DNA of 64,000 nt from Blastobasis lacticolella (taxonomy: Eukaryota > Arthropoda > Insecta > Lepidoptera > Blastobasidae). Shown here piece by piece: positions 30,306 to 43,916 of the stretch. The stretch is taken from the NCBI GenBank assembly GCA_905147135.1, contig LR990058.1:14979349-15043348 (forward strand), written 5' to 3'. The notes under the pieces were generated by a model. That model did no database searches, had not been told where the DNA came from, and saw nothing but the letters and a program-made list of their open reading frames with translations. The translations under genes and the position numbers were made by a program. The first letter of the stretch is position 1, and the number at the start of each line of letters is the position of its first letter.

Positions 30306-33300
30306 TATAACAGATTGATGAAATAAGACTCGGCGGCCTCTTAAAAATAGCTGAATTATAGTAACTGTTGCTCGTAATTCCGTTCTTATACACATTTGTA
30401 TTTTCCCATTCAAGATAAATCACAATACACGTACCTACGTGGAACCCTATGACTGCCGGAAATACTGTTCCTAGAATTTTCGTTTTATAGTTCTTTATTT
30501 TACCGCCTATATTCATACTGACAAACGAACTGTCATCAGTCATCACAGAGTTATTTTTAACCCCCCGGTGAAAAAAGAGGAGTTTTATAAGGATAGGTGT
30601 ATCTGCGGCTCCGTGTATGCCGTATTTATCGAAGCTTCCGAACGGATGGATCGATTCCGGTGCAGTTTTCTGTATTTGAAAGGTTTGAAAGTGTTTCAGT
30701 AAAAGGTAAATGTTTTTGTTCCGTTATTTAAGCCATGTTTGTTAGCAACGGTTATATTCCCATCTGGCTGTAGGTCTAGCGTCGACTTCACGTACTAAAT
30801 GAGTTATTTCGTCAGAATATACATCTTTTATTTAATTCATTGTGTGTTTCTAAATAAATATATTCTCCGAGATATGTATAAATATCGGAGATATAGTGTA
30901 GGTACCAGCATCTCTACTAAGTATTTTTAATGAAATATGTAAAAATATCATACTGTAAAAAAATATTACCAATTATTATTCGTGCTGTGTGTGTGCCATC
31001 TAATATAATTAGTAACTATTATTTGTGAATGTCATAGGTATATACAATTTAATTATTTGTATTTTTCTTAATTTAATATGTAGTTCTGTGAGATATGTTA
31101 CGCATATTGTAACGGTTAAAGGTGCGTAAAGTACCTATTATATTATATATTATATTTTTTATGATTAATTGTTAAACATATATTTGACTTACTAGACGAG
31201 GCATAGACGAAAAATCCTTCTGACTCCTCCGGCATCTTGACGTATGTACCTCATGTCAAAATTAATATTTTTAATGTTTTTCCGTATCTTATGCGCTTAT
31301 TACATTTCACTTAATTCAGTTGTCTAAATTCAGATGCAAAAAACGTGAGAGCAAAATCAAAGAGGAATATAAAGCTAAGGTCAATTTTTGTATCACTACA
31401 AAACATACACATTGTACATATTGTTACTAGTGGACCCGGCGCGACTTCGTTCGCGTACACCTACTTTACCCCTATCTACCCTTTTTTCTAGCTAAAAACC
31501 TTTCTCTTGAGTGACTCGTATCTATTGTTGAAAACCACTTCAAAATCCCTGGAGTAGTTTACAAGTCGCTACACCTTTTAAAAGGCGTGATACTAATGTA
31601 GACCTTATTTTATTTGTAATACGTTCCACTTTGATTGTCTCTCATGGTTTTTGTTTATGGATTTAGCCAATTTGTCATAAGCGCATTATCTAAAGCAAAG
31701 CCAAAGAGAGGATATAAAGATTGTAAACAAAGGATCGCACCTGTGCACCTGGCATTTCATACAAAGCTGTCATGTCAAATTAATTGGGACAAATGTCAAC
31801 ATGACAGGTTTGTAATAAGTTAAGATTACAATCTTTATCTCTTCTTCATAAAAATCCAAAATATAATTGTTATTAAAGTTAATATTAATATTATTATTAT
31901 AGTTTTAAATGAATTATTTTAAAGCTTAAAAATATAAATTGAGTGATTGTGACAAGACTGTTTTCATTGATTTGATTAATTTTTCTAATGAAATACTTGT
32001 ATAAAGTTTCGTGGGTGTCCTAAAACTAAATATATGTGTTAATTCTGTGATCGCACACTATATCTGTAATTAATGAATAATATTCAATAATCATGTGGAT
32101 GAAAAATACAATAAATTATTTCGACAATGACTTTTTGTTTAGTTTTTTGTACGTTGGTAGGTTTTTACTTTTATATTGAAATGGTTCATCAAGGCTTTCA
32201 AACATTTCTTCAGTATTTACGACTGTGGTTTACAAGTATAACTGCATGTGTAACTATAACAGCCATGAACGAAAGGGACAAATAACTATAGACGAACCCT
32301 CTCGTTCTACTCGTCTCTTATCATAGCGCACAGTCACAACGGCTGTCACATAATGTCATTATTTTGCTCTCTTAGAAAAGTGCCGAAAATGAGTAGCAGT
32401 GTTTTCTGATGGTGTTTATATCTATGGTTTACGAAACGTGATAGGAAAGGAGGTCCTGACAACCCAGCCTATATGACCTATACCGTTGAGCAATATCTCA
32501 TTGGAAAGGATTTTTTATTTTCTACAACTTTTACCATGGCGACAATTCTCGAATCGCTGTGAGTAAAAAGTTATGGTCAATTAAAAAAAACTTCATTTTG
32601 TATTGGAAAGCTCGGCCTACATGACCAATAACGTCGAGCGATACGTCATTGGAAAGGATTTTTCATTTTCTACAACTTATACTATGGCAAAAATTCTTGA
32701 TTCGCTGTGGGAAAAAAGTTATGGTCAATTAATATAATCTTCGATTTGTACTAGGAAATTCGGCCTGTATGACCAATTGACTTTTTCTCACAGCAATTCG
32801 AGAATTATCCATAGTAAAAGATGTAGAACGGCGGTCATATAGGCTAGGTTCTATACATTTCTGTCGGTACATTAATCTGTTGTTAATCGTCAATTAAAAT
32901 TCGCCATCCTTATCTATCGTGAGTTGTAGACAGAGACAGAAAGAGATTTAATCGATGATTTACATTGACAAGCGTTTCAGAAACAGGACGTTACGTCTTT
33001 CTTAATTATTGTTAAATGAGTGGAAAATAAACACAAAAAAGGATTTTTCAAAATATAGTATATTTCATGGAACCCGTAGCGTTTCTTAGCTGTTTTTAGA
33101 AAATGTAAACAAGTAGGTACGATAATAATTCAATACAATTATAATTACTTATATAATTTTTTACAACATACAGTTTCTAATTTCTCTCACAGATCAAGTT
33201 TATATTGTTTAATTCGTTACTTACTACAATGTCTTGGCACCTTGTTTTACTAAAATATAAATTTAGCAGACTTAGTAACTGATTTCCTATTTCTAATTGA

Positions 33301-34605
33301 AGCTTTAGACGACGAGAAACGCCAAAGCTGTATGCAAAAGTCCATACATAAGTTGTAACTAACAAGAAATATGGGAAACAGGAAGATCTTTATTAAAAAT
33401 AACTTGATGAATCTTGTATAACATTGAATTATATTGAATTCTAGAAGTATCTTGTTAAAACGACAGGAAAGGTGGCTCAAATATTGTGATATTACTGAAG
33501 GGAAATAAATAAATTGCAATGTAAACAGTAACAAGTAATAAATAGAGAGAAGTAAATATAAAAAAATATTTCTTCATAAATACTTAAAAGCTAAAATAAA
33601 GTTACTTAAACAGATTTGATACAACCAAAACCGGTTTAAAGCAAAGAATACACTCGTTTGTTTATGAGGAAAAACGATTATTATAGTCACTATATAATCA
33701 ATCATGTAATGAAATAGTCAAGTTATAGTAAAAATAATACAAACATAGATTAATAATTATTTACAACGGTCAAAAGAAACGAACAGTCGGAAAAATAAAT
33801 AGCAATGTAATAGGCCATTTGATTTTAATATTTTAAATTCCTACGGTAGCTTAAATTAGGCGATAATTACATAACCATAAAAATATGTACAATGAAAAAT
33901 AAATTTCTGAGATATAAAAAGCGTAAGTAATCCTTAAAGTATTGTGTTTGGAATGCGTGACAATTGTTCAAACGTTACAGGCGATAAGTCGGTAATTTAA
34001 AAAAAGGACAGATTCATAAAAAGAAAAGTTCAAATTGAGATGACCAGCATCGAATTAGGAAACGAAATATCTGCCGTTATTTCACGTTGGATTATATAAT
34101 ACCTAGGAGGTATAATTACGAACAAATCTTTAATGTACTTTACTCTCCCAATAGCTTGAAACACTAAACTACACTAACACAAATAATCATAAATACATTA
34201 AACACATAGTAGTTCTAAACTGTGTATATGTTCTAGATACAAATTATGATAACATTACAATTAGTGGCGTACATAAATCGAAAATGTATTTATGTTGCGC
34301 TCAAGACTAGAATATGTTGAGGGTGTAACGCAGACGACGTGGGGACATAACGTTGCTCCCAAGTAGCAATTGTGGTCATATTACGAGATGCCATGACAGT
34401 ATTTTGGCGTTCACAACGAAAATCTCAAGACTGCTAAACCCTTATATAAAATAGTTGCCGCGAACCGTTTGTGAAGGTGTTGTTTGATGGAAAAAATGTG
34501 GGTACCTACATTATTCCAACGTAATATGACTTGCTACTTGGGCTCGTGTCGTTAGGTTGGTAGCATGGCCGCCGTGCGGCGATTGGCTGGTTGAGATGAC
34601 GTCAT
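30306..34605. other. tail-to-tail intergenic space
   Basis: No gene is seen. A dispersed repeat piece is at 31430-31560 (cccggcgcgacttcgttcgc), with the 148-bp repeats at 32465-32850 and AT-rich sequence to 34500. The right part presumably includes the 3' UTR of ITP. Confidence 0.5.
32465..32850. repeat. 148-bp direct repeats with an inverted third copy
   Basis: ttggaaaggatttt starts at 32501 and 32649, giving two direct units of about 148 bp with tctacaactt, cgctgtg and agttatggtcaatt. A partial third unit at 32760-32825 is inverted (gactttttctcacagcaatt). Confidence 0.78.
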
Positions 34606-34714
34606 CTAGCGCTTGCCGACGTAGTCCACCATCTGGTCCAGTTTTTCCATTTCCTCATGGAGGTATAACGCCTCCACGCAACCTCTGAAGAAGGGCGATG
34701 TGAAGCATTTTTGT
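34606..34714 (-). CDS. ITP: ITP-specific exon (amidated isoform)
   Basis: Behind a ggtttccag acceptor the A completes Arg. Then follow QKCFTSPFFRGCVEALYLHE, EMEKLDQMVDYV, GKR and TAG. The GKR tail is a Gly amide donor plus dibasic cleavage site, so the mature hormone should end in Val-amide, as in lepidopteran ITP. A palindromic tgacgtca lies at 34597-34604, just past the stop, probably by chance. The 3' UTR runs left. One minus-strand AATAAA lies at 33394-33389. Confidence 0.92.
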
Positions 34715-37180
34715 CTGGAAACCGAGGGTACACGTTAGATACGGTTGTGATAAGGGAAAGGTCACGAAGTTACAATATGACAAGTCTTTGTAACTTCGTA
34801 CCTTGGATTGTTTGTATGGGTTACCTAGGTTAGGTTAGTCATTAAAAAAATTAGGTAATATTGTCTACTCTTGAAATAAAATTTAAATGACTAAGCAAGC
34901 TAAGTATTTACATGGGTCCTATTACATCCTAATCGTAATCTATTCATAGTTATTATAATTGACTGCTGTAATATTAAATCCGATTCACAAAGCAAAAATG
35001 TTATGTTCATTTCATCCAAAGAAACCGTGCACTTCCGGATTTTTTGTGATCTTTTCTCCAGGTTTACACAATTACTAATGCTACTGTATTATTATTTTTT
35101 ATTCCCTGCTTTGTGAAACGGCAACTTTTCATAAATTTATGTAACAACTCGTGGAATATAGAGTAGGCATCTAAAAGCAAGGTAGCCTACCAAGAAGCAT
35201 TAAAGTAATGTAGAGAGTTAGCTGCAAAAGAATGTAAGTTTAGTGCGACAGTGTTCAAGTAAGCGATTATGTGAAACAGTGTTAGTTAAATGTAGGTATG
35301 AGCCCAAGCAACCCAGGAAATATTGGAAAATTTAAAAAAAAAAACTTAAATTTCAATAAATTATGACCAAACACTATTTAAAAGAAAATACATTATTTTT
35401 CATCGTATTTAGACTCTTCGGGATCAACTGGACCCGATGAAAAAGTTAAATTAGGATTTTTTTTTCGTGAAATGCCGGTAAGTCTAATTGTTTTGGTCAG
35501 AAAAAAAATTGGAATGGTAGAATCCAATACAAAACAAAAATTATGTTTTTATCAACTGCCACCCAGGGAAATAATTAAAGAGGGAGGTATAATCTCAACT
35601 CGCTACAATAGAATCAAATACCTACCATTCCAAAAACATAAAACAGAACCAGTTAAGCAGAAGGAAAAAGGAAAGAGGAACACGGAAAACTTAAAAATAA
35701 GTAAGAAAATTATAAAAAATAAAGTAAAATAATATGTACCTAAATATCACTACAAGTATGGGTCAATCCCGTGTAACTGTATTATATACTCCTTGAACAG
35801 ATCCAGCTTGTCGCTCTCTTGGAGTACGTCAACGCACCCTTTGAAGTAGTGTGATGTAAAACATTCCTCCCTGCCCAGAACACAAAACACAGTTAATATC
35901 GTACAGCGAAATACTGACACAGTACAGGGACTAGGTACAAGATATTTAATCAAGACTTCGATCATCAAAGTGTTAGTAGAGTCACTTATAAACGAGTGTT
36001 AGTGTAGCATAAAGTATTGTAAATTCGCTATTATTGTTATTATTTTAGAAATAAAGAATAGCGGTGGTCCTTTTAAAAGTACGACCATTATTTTTTCCAT
36101 GATCTGATTTTATTGTAATATTTGAGCGAAGATACTGAATTTGAATAGAACAGTGTCCAGCAGTGGGCTGTTATGTGCTGTTAGAGCCCTCGCAGACTGC
36201 AGACTTCTAGCAGCCGATAGTTTAGTTTGAAGGCTATCGGGAAGCCCATCAAACTTATTTATCGGCTGATACTGAATCGTTATCGAATACATCTTCATAC
36301 TGATTAAGAGCCCGACTAAATTATCGGCCGATAGTAAGTCTGCAGTCTACAGAGGATAACCCAACGTCGAGTTATCAAGTAATCATGGTAACCAACTTTC
36401 CAGCGTCAATCAACAATCGAAACAAGATGTCTGGGGTCCTATACCTGGGGTACTTAAAAAAATGAGCGTTATTTTTACGTGACGGGACGTATACAGCGGG
36501 TCCAGCCAAGATACCGATTGCTTTGCTTTGTTTTGCTAGCGGTTCTGGCGGAATTTGTTGGCGTCGTTCGGTCAACTTCGCAGCGTTCGCAGTACGTACT
36601 GTGGGCGAACGTAGCCGACGAATTCCGATCAGAAGTCGTAATAAGTAAATAATTATAATACAACTTTTTATTGTCTCCACAATAATCATCTTACAATATT
36701 AGGACGGTAAGATTATACAACTAAACAGGACATTAATTCTTATATTGTGGGAGACTGCAGGTTACGCTAGGTCAAGCCTGAATTTTCGAGGCTTCATTGC
36801 AGTGTAAATACTTTTACTGTACCAGTACCTATTAGGTACAGTAATAGAAGCGCTACGAAGCCAGCATCTTGGCTAGATCTGCTGTAGGTAATTCGTTCAT
36901 CACGTCATCCTTCCTTCCCAACGAATTCGCACAGCACCATTCACTTCCACACCCACCTGCAAAGCCCGAAGACCTCCGTCTCCCTAAACAGGTTGTAGCA
37001 ATCGTCGCAAATGCGGTCCAGGGTCGCGAACTTGCCGGCGTCGTAGATCCCCTTGCACTGGAGGTCGAAGAAGGACCTGCGCGCCACGTGGTGCGTGCGA
37101 GGGGGCGACGCGACGGCCGCCGCGCTCAGCGCCAGCGTCAACAGGGCAGCGCGTGCGACGCGCACACAGCTTAGATGCAT
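34606..37180 (-). CDS. ITP: ion transport peptide gene (ITP/ITPL neuropeptide precursors)
   Basis: This gene-level entry joins a common exon at 37180-36957 to either 34714-34606 (ITP) or 35870-35750 (ITP-like). The proteins are 110 and 114 residues. ITP/CHH-family hormones are secreted neuropeptides with six Cys in three disulfides. ITP stimulates hindgut ion and water reabsorption in insects. The precursor has a signal peptide (residues 1 to about 25, core AALLTLALSAAAVA), a short spacer, an ARR dibasic site, then the mature hormone from SFFDLQCKG. ITP ends DYV-GKR, giving a 72-residue Val-amide. ITPL ends without an amidation signal at 79 residues. Both lengths are the family norm. The gene is tail-to-tail with the optineurin/NEMO-like gene. 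Its 5' exon was not found. Confidence 0.93.
35750..35870 (-). CDS. ITP: ITPL-specific exon (non-amidated long isoform)
   Basis: After a ctgggcag acceptor the first G completes the shared Arg codon. The exon then reads EECFTSHYFKGCVDVLQESD, KLDLFKEYIIQLHGIDPYL and TAG. It supplies the last two cysteines (CFTS and KGC). There is no Gly-basic amidation signal, and the ...QLHGxDP ending is typical of insect ITPL. Inclusion of this exon puts a stop before exon 34714-34606, which then becomes 3' UTR, the classic ITP/ITPL splice switch. Confidence 0.92.
36957..37180 (-). CDS. ITP: ITP common exon: signal peptide and N-terminal half of the hormone
   Basis: Read on the minus strand, ATG at 37180 opens MHLSCVRVARAALLTLALSA. 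The spacer ends HHVARR and the hormone begins SFFDLQCKGIYDAGKFATL, then DRICDDCYNLFRETEVFGLC. Four of the six hormone cysteines are here (mature positions 7, 23, 26 and 39). The exon ends AG|gtgggt, leaving two bases of an Arg codon for either 3' exon. A splice acceptor (ctcctctccccag) sits directly before the ATG, so an upstream exon supplies the 5' UTR and possibly extra codons. The exon is notably GC-rich. Confidence 0.93.
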
Positions 37181-37924
37181 CTGGGGAGAGGAGAATAGGT
37201 CGCTTAGGAACTTGTGGTTTGATAGTGTCTCTTAAGTTAATAGGGCAGCGGGTGTGACGCGCACCTTAAGCTAGGCATTGCTTAAGCTAGAGATTGGGCC
37301 GGATAAGGCGCTTATGGTATTTCTATAGTAGACTCGTTTGCCTCGTAAAGAGGGAGGCAAACGAGCAATCGCGGCACCAGATGGATAACCAAATCGACAG
37401 AAAAATGTCGAAAAAGACACGATAAAATTTACGTAAACTAAAATATTATCTAAACTACTTAACTGATTTTAATGAAAGAACCATCTCGACTAAACTGGCT
37501 TTCAAATAAAGAAAACAGCATCGAAATCTGTCCATCCATTCGGGTGCTACGATGCCTCAGACAGATTGCGTTGAGTTAGATAATTATTTAGATTAGGCAC
37601 AATTTTATCAATTCATATTAGCTAGATCCTCACTTCGGTCAGCCAAAACCTAAGGGGGTATGTTGCCCCAAGTTGTGGCATTAAGTTCGGTACCCACACG
37701 CGTCTATCGCAACCGGTCGGGCTCATTACCATGTAGGTGATCGCATTAAATCGGCCGCGATCTGTGTCGCAAGTCGCAAGTGATCCGCGCGTAATCGCCA
37801 CCCGGCTGTTCCGCGCAGGGAAGCGTGCTTATCGCGGTGGTGAGCGGGCAGCTTTGAAAGGCAGGGACGGTACTATGTACCCTACCCCTCTACGACAAAT
37901 GTGAGAACGTATTTTTTTAAATTT

Positions 37925-38090
37925 TAGACTGGTCGGGCAGTTGTTAGCCATCACAGCCTGGTGGTAAGTGAAGCTGTGAGTGGCCGAAGATGGAGCATGT
38001 TTGTCTAGGAACAGTTAACTCACTCTAGCCTTGAAGGCGTCCAGATTATAATGATCAGGGAACACACTCGCAGGCAACGTGTTCTTGTGA
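37925..38090 (-). mobile_element. jockey/CR1-like LINE 3' end fragment
   Basis: Contains the complement of the conserved tail (ccttgaaggcgtccagatta, atgatcagggaacacactcg), inside the putative first ITP intron. Confidence 0.6.
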
Positions 38091-40704
38091 AATTAGGTAT
38101 GTACTTATTTACTTTAGGCCAGAGCAGAAAGACTGATAATCATTCACCAGGGTTGAAGAATTGTCTGGTCCCTTAGGCTCCAAGAACTCATCTTTCATCC
38201 TCCGGATTTTTTATTATAATAAATGAAAGACCTTTTTACATCTGTACAGGACAGAGTCTTAAGGTGTACTTAAGTGTATGTATTGTACAACACACGTCAG
38301 TAGAAAAAACCTGTGCCCTGCTGGACACGACAAGGCCATCAGAGGTCGTCGGCCATCCTAAAGCCGGCCCTGGATTCGGGCCACCTGTTAACCGCGTCTA
38401 TGTAAAGTGAGTGGCGCGTTTATCCAAGGTGGGCGTGCTTGGTGTAAATGTTGTGGATCGGCTTACCGCCGGACCACCGACAAGACGGCGCGGACGGGGT
38501 TATGCGAGGATGTCGCAGTGGCTTGGCTTTTTTTTCCTTTTTTGTTGCGTGCTAGATAAATATTAATGCAAGGACGGTTTTATACGCAGCTCGATACCTT
38601 GTATTTCATTTAAGGACACGGAAAGAAGGAAAGTTTTGATCGTAGACCACAGAGTAGAGAGAGAAGGCCCTGTATGTGAGTGTTGCCAGTAGTAGAGAAA
38701 TTGTGTATATTCGAACATTTGTTTTAGTTTTTTGGTTTAATTCTAGCTGAATTTTACGCGAAGTCGCAGGCAAAAGCATCTAGTGTATATATAAATATGG
38801 ATCTGTATTAATACAGCGGAAATATTTATCTCGGAAGCCGTTTATTTTAATTAATTCTCGATCCAGTTGAATCGAGTAATTAGAAGTGCGACGTCTACAT
38901 CCGGCAAGCTCAGCGGTGTTACATTAAACGCGAATGTCCTGCTAATAACTCGAATGTGTATAGAAACGTGTGAATTAGGATTAAAATTCGTTGCGTTCCG
39001 TTTCACCATTTCGTTTGAAGCTTAGGATTTCTAACTTTCAAACGGAACTGGGGCGGTGCGGTGGAAGTTTACATACTTAGGTATGAGTTGGACGAACTAA
39101 GATGAGGAACTCTTACAAATTATCTAAATAATATTATGTATAATAATAATGAAAAATCGACTGCGCCTAAGTTAGGCAACCTATTAAATTAATTTTGGTG
39201 CCTCTGCCAAGTAACTAGATATGTACATACTATGTAACCTAATGTAATTGGTGGGTTACCTAAGTATGTACTTAGATGAACTTGAAATTGTCACTGCGAT
39301 CTCCAACTTAGGTTTATTGTCGCCTAATTGGTTCATATCAAATTCAATCTCTGGATTCACTGGTATGTACCTAACTAGGAGATACGTATAGGTACGTTTA
39401 GTTTAGACAACTACCTAATTTATGTTTAATTTTGTACCTACATCGCTGTAGGTACTTAAATAAAGACGCGCGAAGTTACAGCCAAACAGTATGTACCTAC
39501 TCCCACCCAACAATCAATAACAACATACATAACACCAATGTTATGGAAAAACATTACCTACCTACCAATAACAAAAGTAGGGTACTACATATATTAAGAA
39601 TCGGTCGATTCTAACCAACAAAGTAGCTTTACTACCACAGCTTGGTAAGCTGGCAAGCTACTGCTAACGAACTCTATCTATTTATACCGCGGAGGTACTG
39701 CGCGCGCGCAGACTGCGGGGCAGCCACCCAACGTGGGGGCAGCCTACTTTGCTAAGTGGACGTATAGAGAGCTCCGATGGATGGGCTTACTATACTTTGC
39801 TATACGGCCATGTTGGATTATCCTGGCGACCGTTCTAACACGATTGGTGGAGTTGTGGATGTCTTTAGGTCAAGGGATCAGTATGTGCGCGATTGGTCCG
39901 GAACCGAACCCATGACAAGATGTGGAGAAACGAGAACGAGGTGAGTCAGGATATGCGGAAATAAAAAGGTTTTGTGGGTAGATACTACTATATGGGAAGG
40001 TACCTAGCTACTTGGATTGAGAGGTTTCTCTTGGAGAGTACAACATGGAGTTCTTCAAGAAAGGGGTGAAAATGTTTTTACAAGGTCGGCAACGCGTGGG
40101 GGATGTGCCCCTGGTATTGCAAACGTCCATCGGCTGCGGTAACTGCTTATCATCATCAGGTAGGCCGTCAGTTTGCTTGCCTTAGTGGTAAACTTTATCC
40201 GAAACATTACGACATAATATTTGATTTAAATTTCCAGTCCAAAACACAGTGCTCACAGACTGGGTGGCGACTTCGCTCCATAAGGCAGGGAACCAGTTTC
40301 ATATGTTACATTGTTATACCTACTTATTATTTTAAATTAACTAAACTTATCGGTCCTTGGACAGACAGAGTACCTATTCATCACGGGATGCCTGTAAAAA
40401 ACTGAACTATCGAGTTTTCGATGCGATGTTTTGCAACGTTTAAAATAACGACTTGATCTGTTTACTTGAAAGCCTACCGCATTAGTATTCAGAGGCGCGA
40501 GTGACCGGCAGACTGGGTGGCGGCGGCAACCTGCACTGAACCCTGGGGCAGAGCTTCCCAATATATCTTTTTAATACCCCCCTGCTGGGCTGTCATTTTT
40601 TGCGACGCCCACTTTCTATACAAGGAATGAGGGATGAGCTTGCTTTGATGAACGACGAGCTTCATTTTCCGAACATATTATCGTATATGCCTTTTCTAAA
40701 TTGA

Positions 40705-41016
40705 GCTTCGGTGGCTTAATGATGGTTAAGAAGACTAATTCGTAAGCGAAAGGTACCGGGGTCGAACCCTAGTACAGTATACCAATGCGACAGAATGAGT
40801 TATTAAATTAGTTGAACACTAACCGATGCTCTTACGGTGAGGGAAAACATCGTTATAGAACCGGCACTATTCTTTTGAATTAATGTGTAACCATCATCCA
40901 AACTGGCCAAGTTCCCCAGTTAACCGGGTCACGGAGGTCAGATGGCAACCGCTCTGATGTAGGTACTTTCCCGATCTGCCAAATCCTGGATTATGGTCAA
41001 GGCGGACCCCGGGCCG
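40705..41016 (+). mobile_element. tRNA-derived SINE, diverged copy
   Basis: The copy has a head with ggggtcgaaccc as box B and a body with gatgctcttacggtgagg and gcggaccccgggcc. It is the same family as 4601-4949 with many substitutions. Confidence 0.75.
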
Positions 41017-42524
41017 ATTCCTTTCGGTGCTGAGGTGAGATCGCAGGTAGTGCAAGATGTAGGTTAAAGGGAAGGGTACCTGTGTACCTACACCCAGCGT
41101 TGGATACATGCACCCGGTTTCTTAATTAAACTACAACTATAAGTGCCTAAAGACGCTTGTAGTGAACTAGCGTAGGTACTCTCTCACGCCCCGTAGGATA
41201 GCGTCGCCGTACAGTTTGGGCACCGCTGCCCTAAGGCAAAAGGACCAGTTTCCTAGCCGGATGCTTTGATTAACATGTTGCAGATTAAGTTATGTGTTGG
41301 ATAAGCCGATATTGCGAAGTGGTTTGCGTTAGCTGCAATTTAAGTTGAGTGGTTTTAGATAGGCTGCGGCTATCTAGTTTATGGGAGTGAACGCGAGTTA
41401 GTTGATCGGTAAATGAGCGATCCGCTCCCGATAAAAAGGCTGCCCGATTATGAACTGTTTACGTACTACTTAGTTAAAGAACAAGTTATTATGAAAAGTA
41501 GTTGAGTTGCTCTAAATTTATTGCGTTATTATCTTTGTCCTTAATGCGTGCTTTCTTTAAGTGAGTAAACAATGTATTTTTTGTAAAATCTAATTGTGAA
41601 ATATTTAACGCCTTTCAAGTTGCCTGAAGCGACGTTTGTCAGACATTCTTTAATGCTTATTTTATTAATTAATTAAATTTATAGGATGATACTTAATTGG
41701 CGTGCATTTGACTTCAATCTCGACTCTGAATTTGAATTCTGTCAAAAATCACGATCAAGCATCATTTCCCTATCCTTATTCCAATAACCTAATAACCATT
41801 CCAATTTCACAATCAGTATCAAATACCTATCTAGTAATATAGAACAGAAGTCACGGAAAACACTTGTTCTAAAAACTTCCGTCATATTTGCGCCCCCTAT
41901 TAGATACGCGCTATTTGCATTATTAAACGAGTCTCTAACTAAATAATTTAAGTCCAAACCAAACATACCGATTAAAGAGTCCGCTATTTTAGCACCGTAC
42001 GAAAAGTGGGAACAAATATCACTTGTGTGACGATCACTTATCACTATCACTGAGTTAACATTGGCTTATGGAAATCACGAGTGGTACAGTTCAGTGTGTA
42101 CTGGGCGAAGACGCGTCGAGAAGTGCCATGAAATTTAAGGATATTGCCGTTTTATATTACAGTGTTCAAACACGAGTATAATATAATGAAAATGTATTCA
42201 TTGAGCCGTGGGCGGGAGTGAGTTGCGTTGTGACCGCAACCAAAAACCAATCTAGTGTTAATGGCTATGTTTATTTGTTTAAGTTTAAATATACGTAAAT
42301 AAATTGACTCATCATTTTAAAGTAGGTCGGTTTATACGGTTGGCTTGAAAACGGATCAAATGTTAAGGAATTCTTCCTCGATTGATAATTTTTTTTTATT
42401 AGATTTAAATTTCTTTATTTCGCATTAGCCAGGCATTGACCACCAGCGCACCTGATGGTAAGTGAGTAAAATGGAGCATGCCCGTCTATAAACAGCCTAT
42501 TCACTTGAGCCTTGAAGGCATCCA

Positions 42525-42945
42525 GGGGGGCGATTCTGGGGCTTTTAACATAAAAATTTGACATTTCCTCTAGCCACAAATATCTATTAAAAAGTCACTG
42601 AATCTCTATTGTAAGCAAAAAACTTGATTGTCGATGATCGTTTTAAATTACATTTTGAATAAATATGTATATTGAACTCGAAAAAATGTCGAATGCGGAT
42701 GTTACAGCGCCAGGATTAGGCTCCATACTTGCGCTGTGACATATCAAATTCGACGTTTTCTCTTGCCACTATGCTGTATTAAAACGCCACTGAAATCGAT
42801 TTTCGACACTGTGCGATTATCGAATTGGTTAAGAAAATGTTTTTGGCTGCTCTAGACATTTTAGTGTCACTATTAATGGGGATTTGTGGCTAGAAAATAT
42901 GTCTAATTCGAGATGTCCCATCGCGAGAATTATAATAGGCCCCCT
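42525..42945. repeat. interspersed repeat, second copy of the 14728 family
   Basis: It shares tctattaaaaagtcactgaa and the inverted modules near gacatatcaaattcgacg and aattcgagatgtc. Confidence 0.6.
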
Positions 42946-43916
42946 GATTGTAATGATCCAGGGAACACATAGCAATATTTCGATGGTAATTCGACAATTG
43001 AAGGTTTTTGGAAGTGGAAATTATGGAATTACAAGGTGAATTACTAACATTCTAAAATTTTTCGTGTTTCTGTAAATATGGGTGTTCCAGGAATTTCGTT
43101 CGCAGTCCCTTAAATTATTTATTCAACTCCCTCGTGTTCCCTCAATGACTCACCTAGTTTTATCGCAATCCAATGAATTGTTAAGGCCCTCAAACGCCCC
43201 TGAATGCACCCCTGTCGGCACCCCAATTCAGACCGGCTGCATTTGAATGGAAATGCTGTCCACTCGCCTCCCAAGACAGTTCCATAAACACATTGAATTT
43301 ATATTGTTTACGAAAACCAATGCAGCCGCTTTGGTCCCAGCCGGCCGAGCTATCTTGGCCCGCCTATCACTCGGTTAGGCTGGGTGCAGACTAGTTTGGG
43401 GGGTCTACGGTCGCTGGTGGGTGTTGGAGACAAAATGGCACCGGTCCCGAGACGCAGGCGCAGCCGTAGGTAACGAGATACGGCGGTCACTTTGTGACGC
43501 ATTTAGAATGGTACTTTACGGTTGCCAGGGCTCTTCCCGCGTGTTAGGTCTTTCGGCTTTATTTATTACACTTTTCCGATGAGTTGTGCAAATGTGATGT
43601 GACGCTTTTGATGTTTTATTGTTACTATTTCTCTCTCGTATTTCTGTTTTTTTTCTGGTGAAACATGCGTATCATCTCGGTTCGTTCGTACCTAGGTACC
43701 CACTAATAAATTTTCGAAAAGGACTCGATATTAGCCGAACTGCTGAAATTATAGAACGAAAAAACAGGAATCAGTTTTTACTATGTAAGTAGATTGATAT
43801 ATACGTACCTACATAATATCTAAAGTGTTGAAGGACACTGGCTTATCTATTCCTTCACAGAATAAATATGTAAAAACCAGTATGAAGGAAACCTTTCAAA
43901 TCAAATAAATACCTAC

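Noticed and set aside
34597..34604. Perfect CRE-like tgacgtca next to the ITP stop codon
   Set aside because: A single 8-bp palindrome at a 3' end is likely chance; no promoter context.
35472..35732. 86-codon Lys-rich ORF next to the ITPL exon
   Set aside because: The composition is that of A-rich DNA on the strand opposite to the gene. No family signal.
41742..42050. 102-codon minus-strand ORF
   Set aside because: AT-rich, no recognisable domain, no splice context linking it to ITP.
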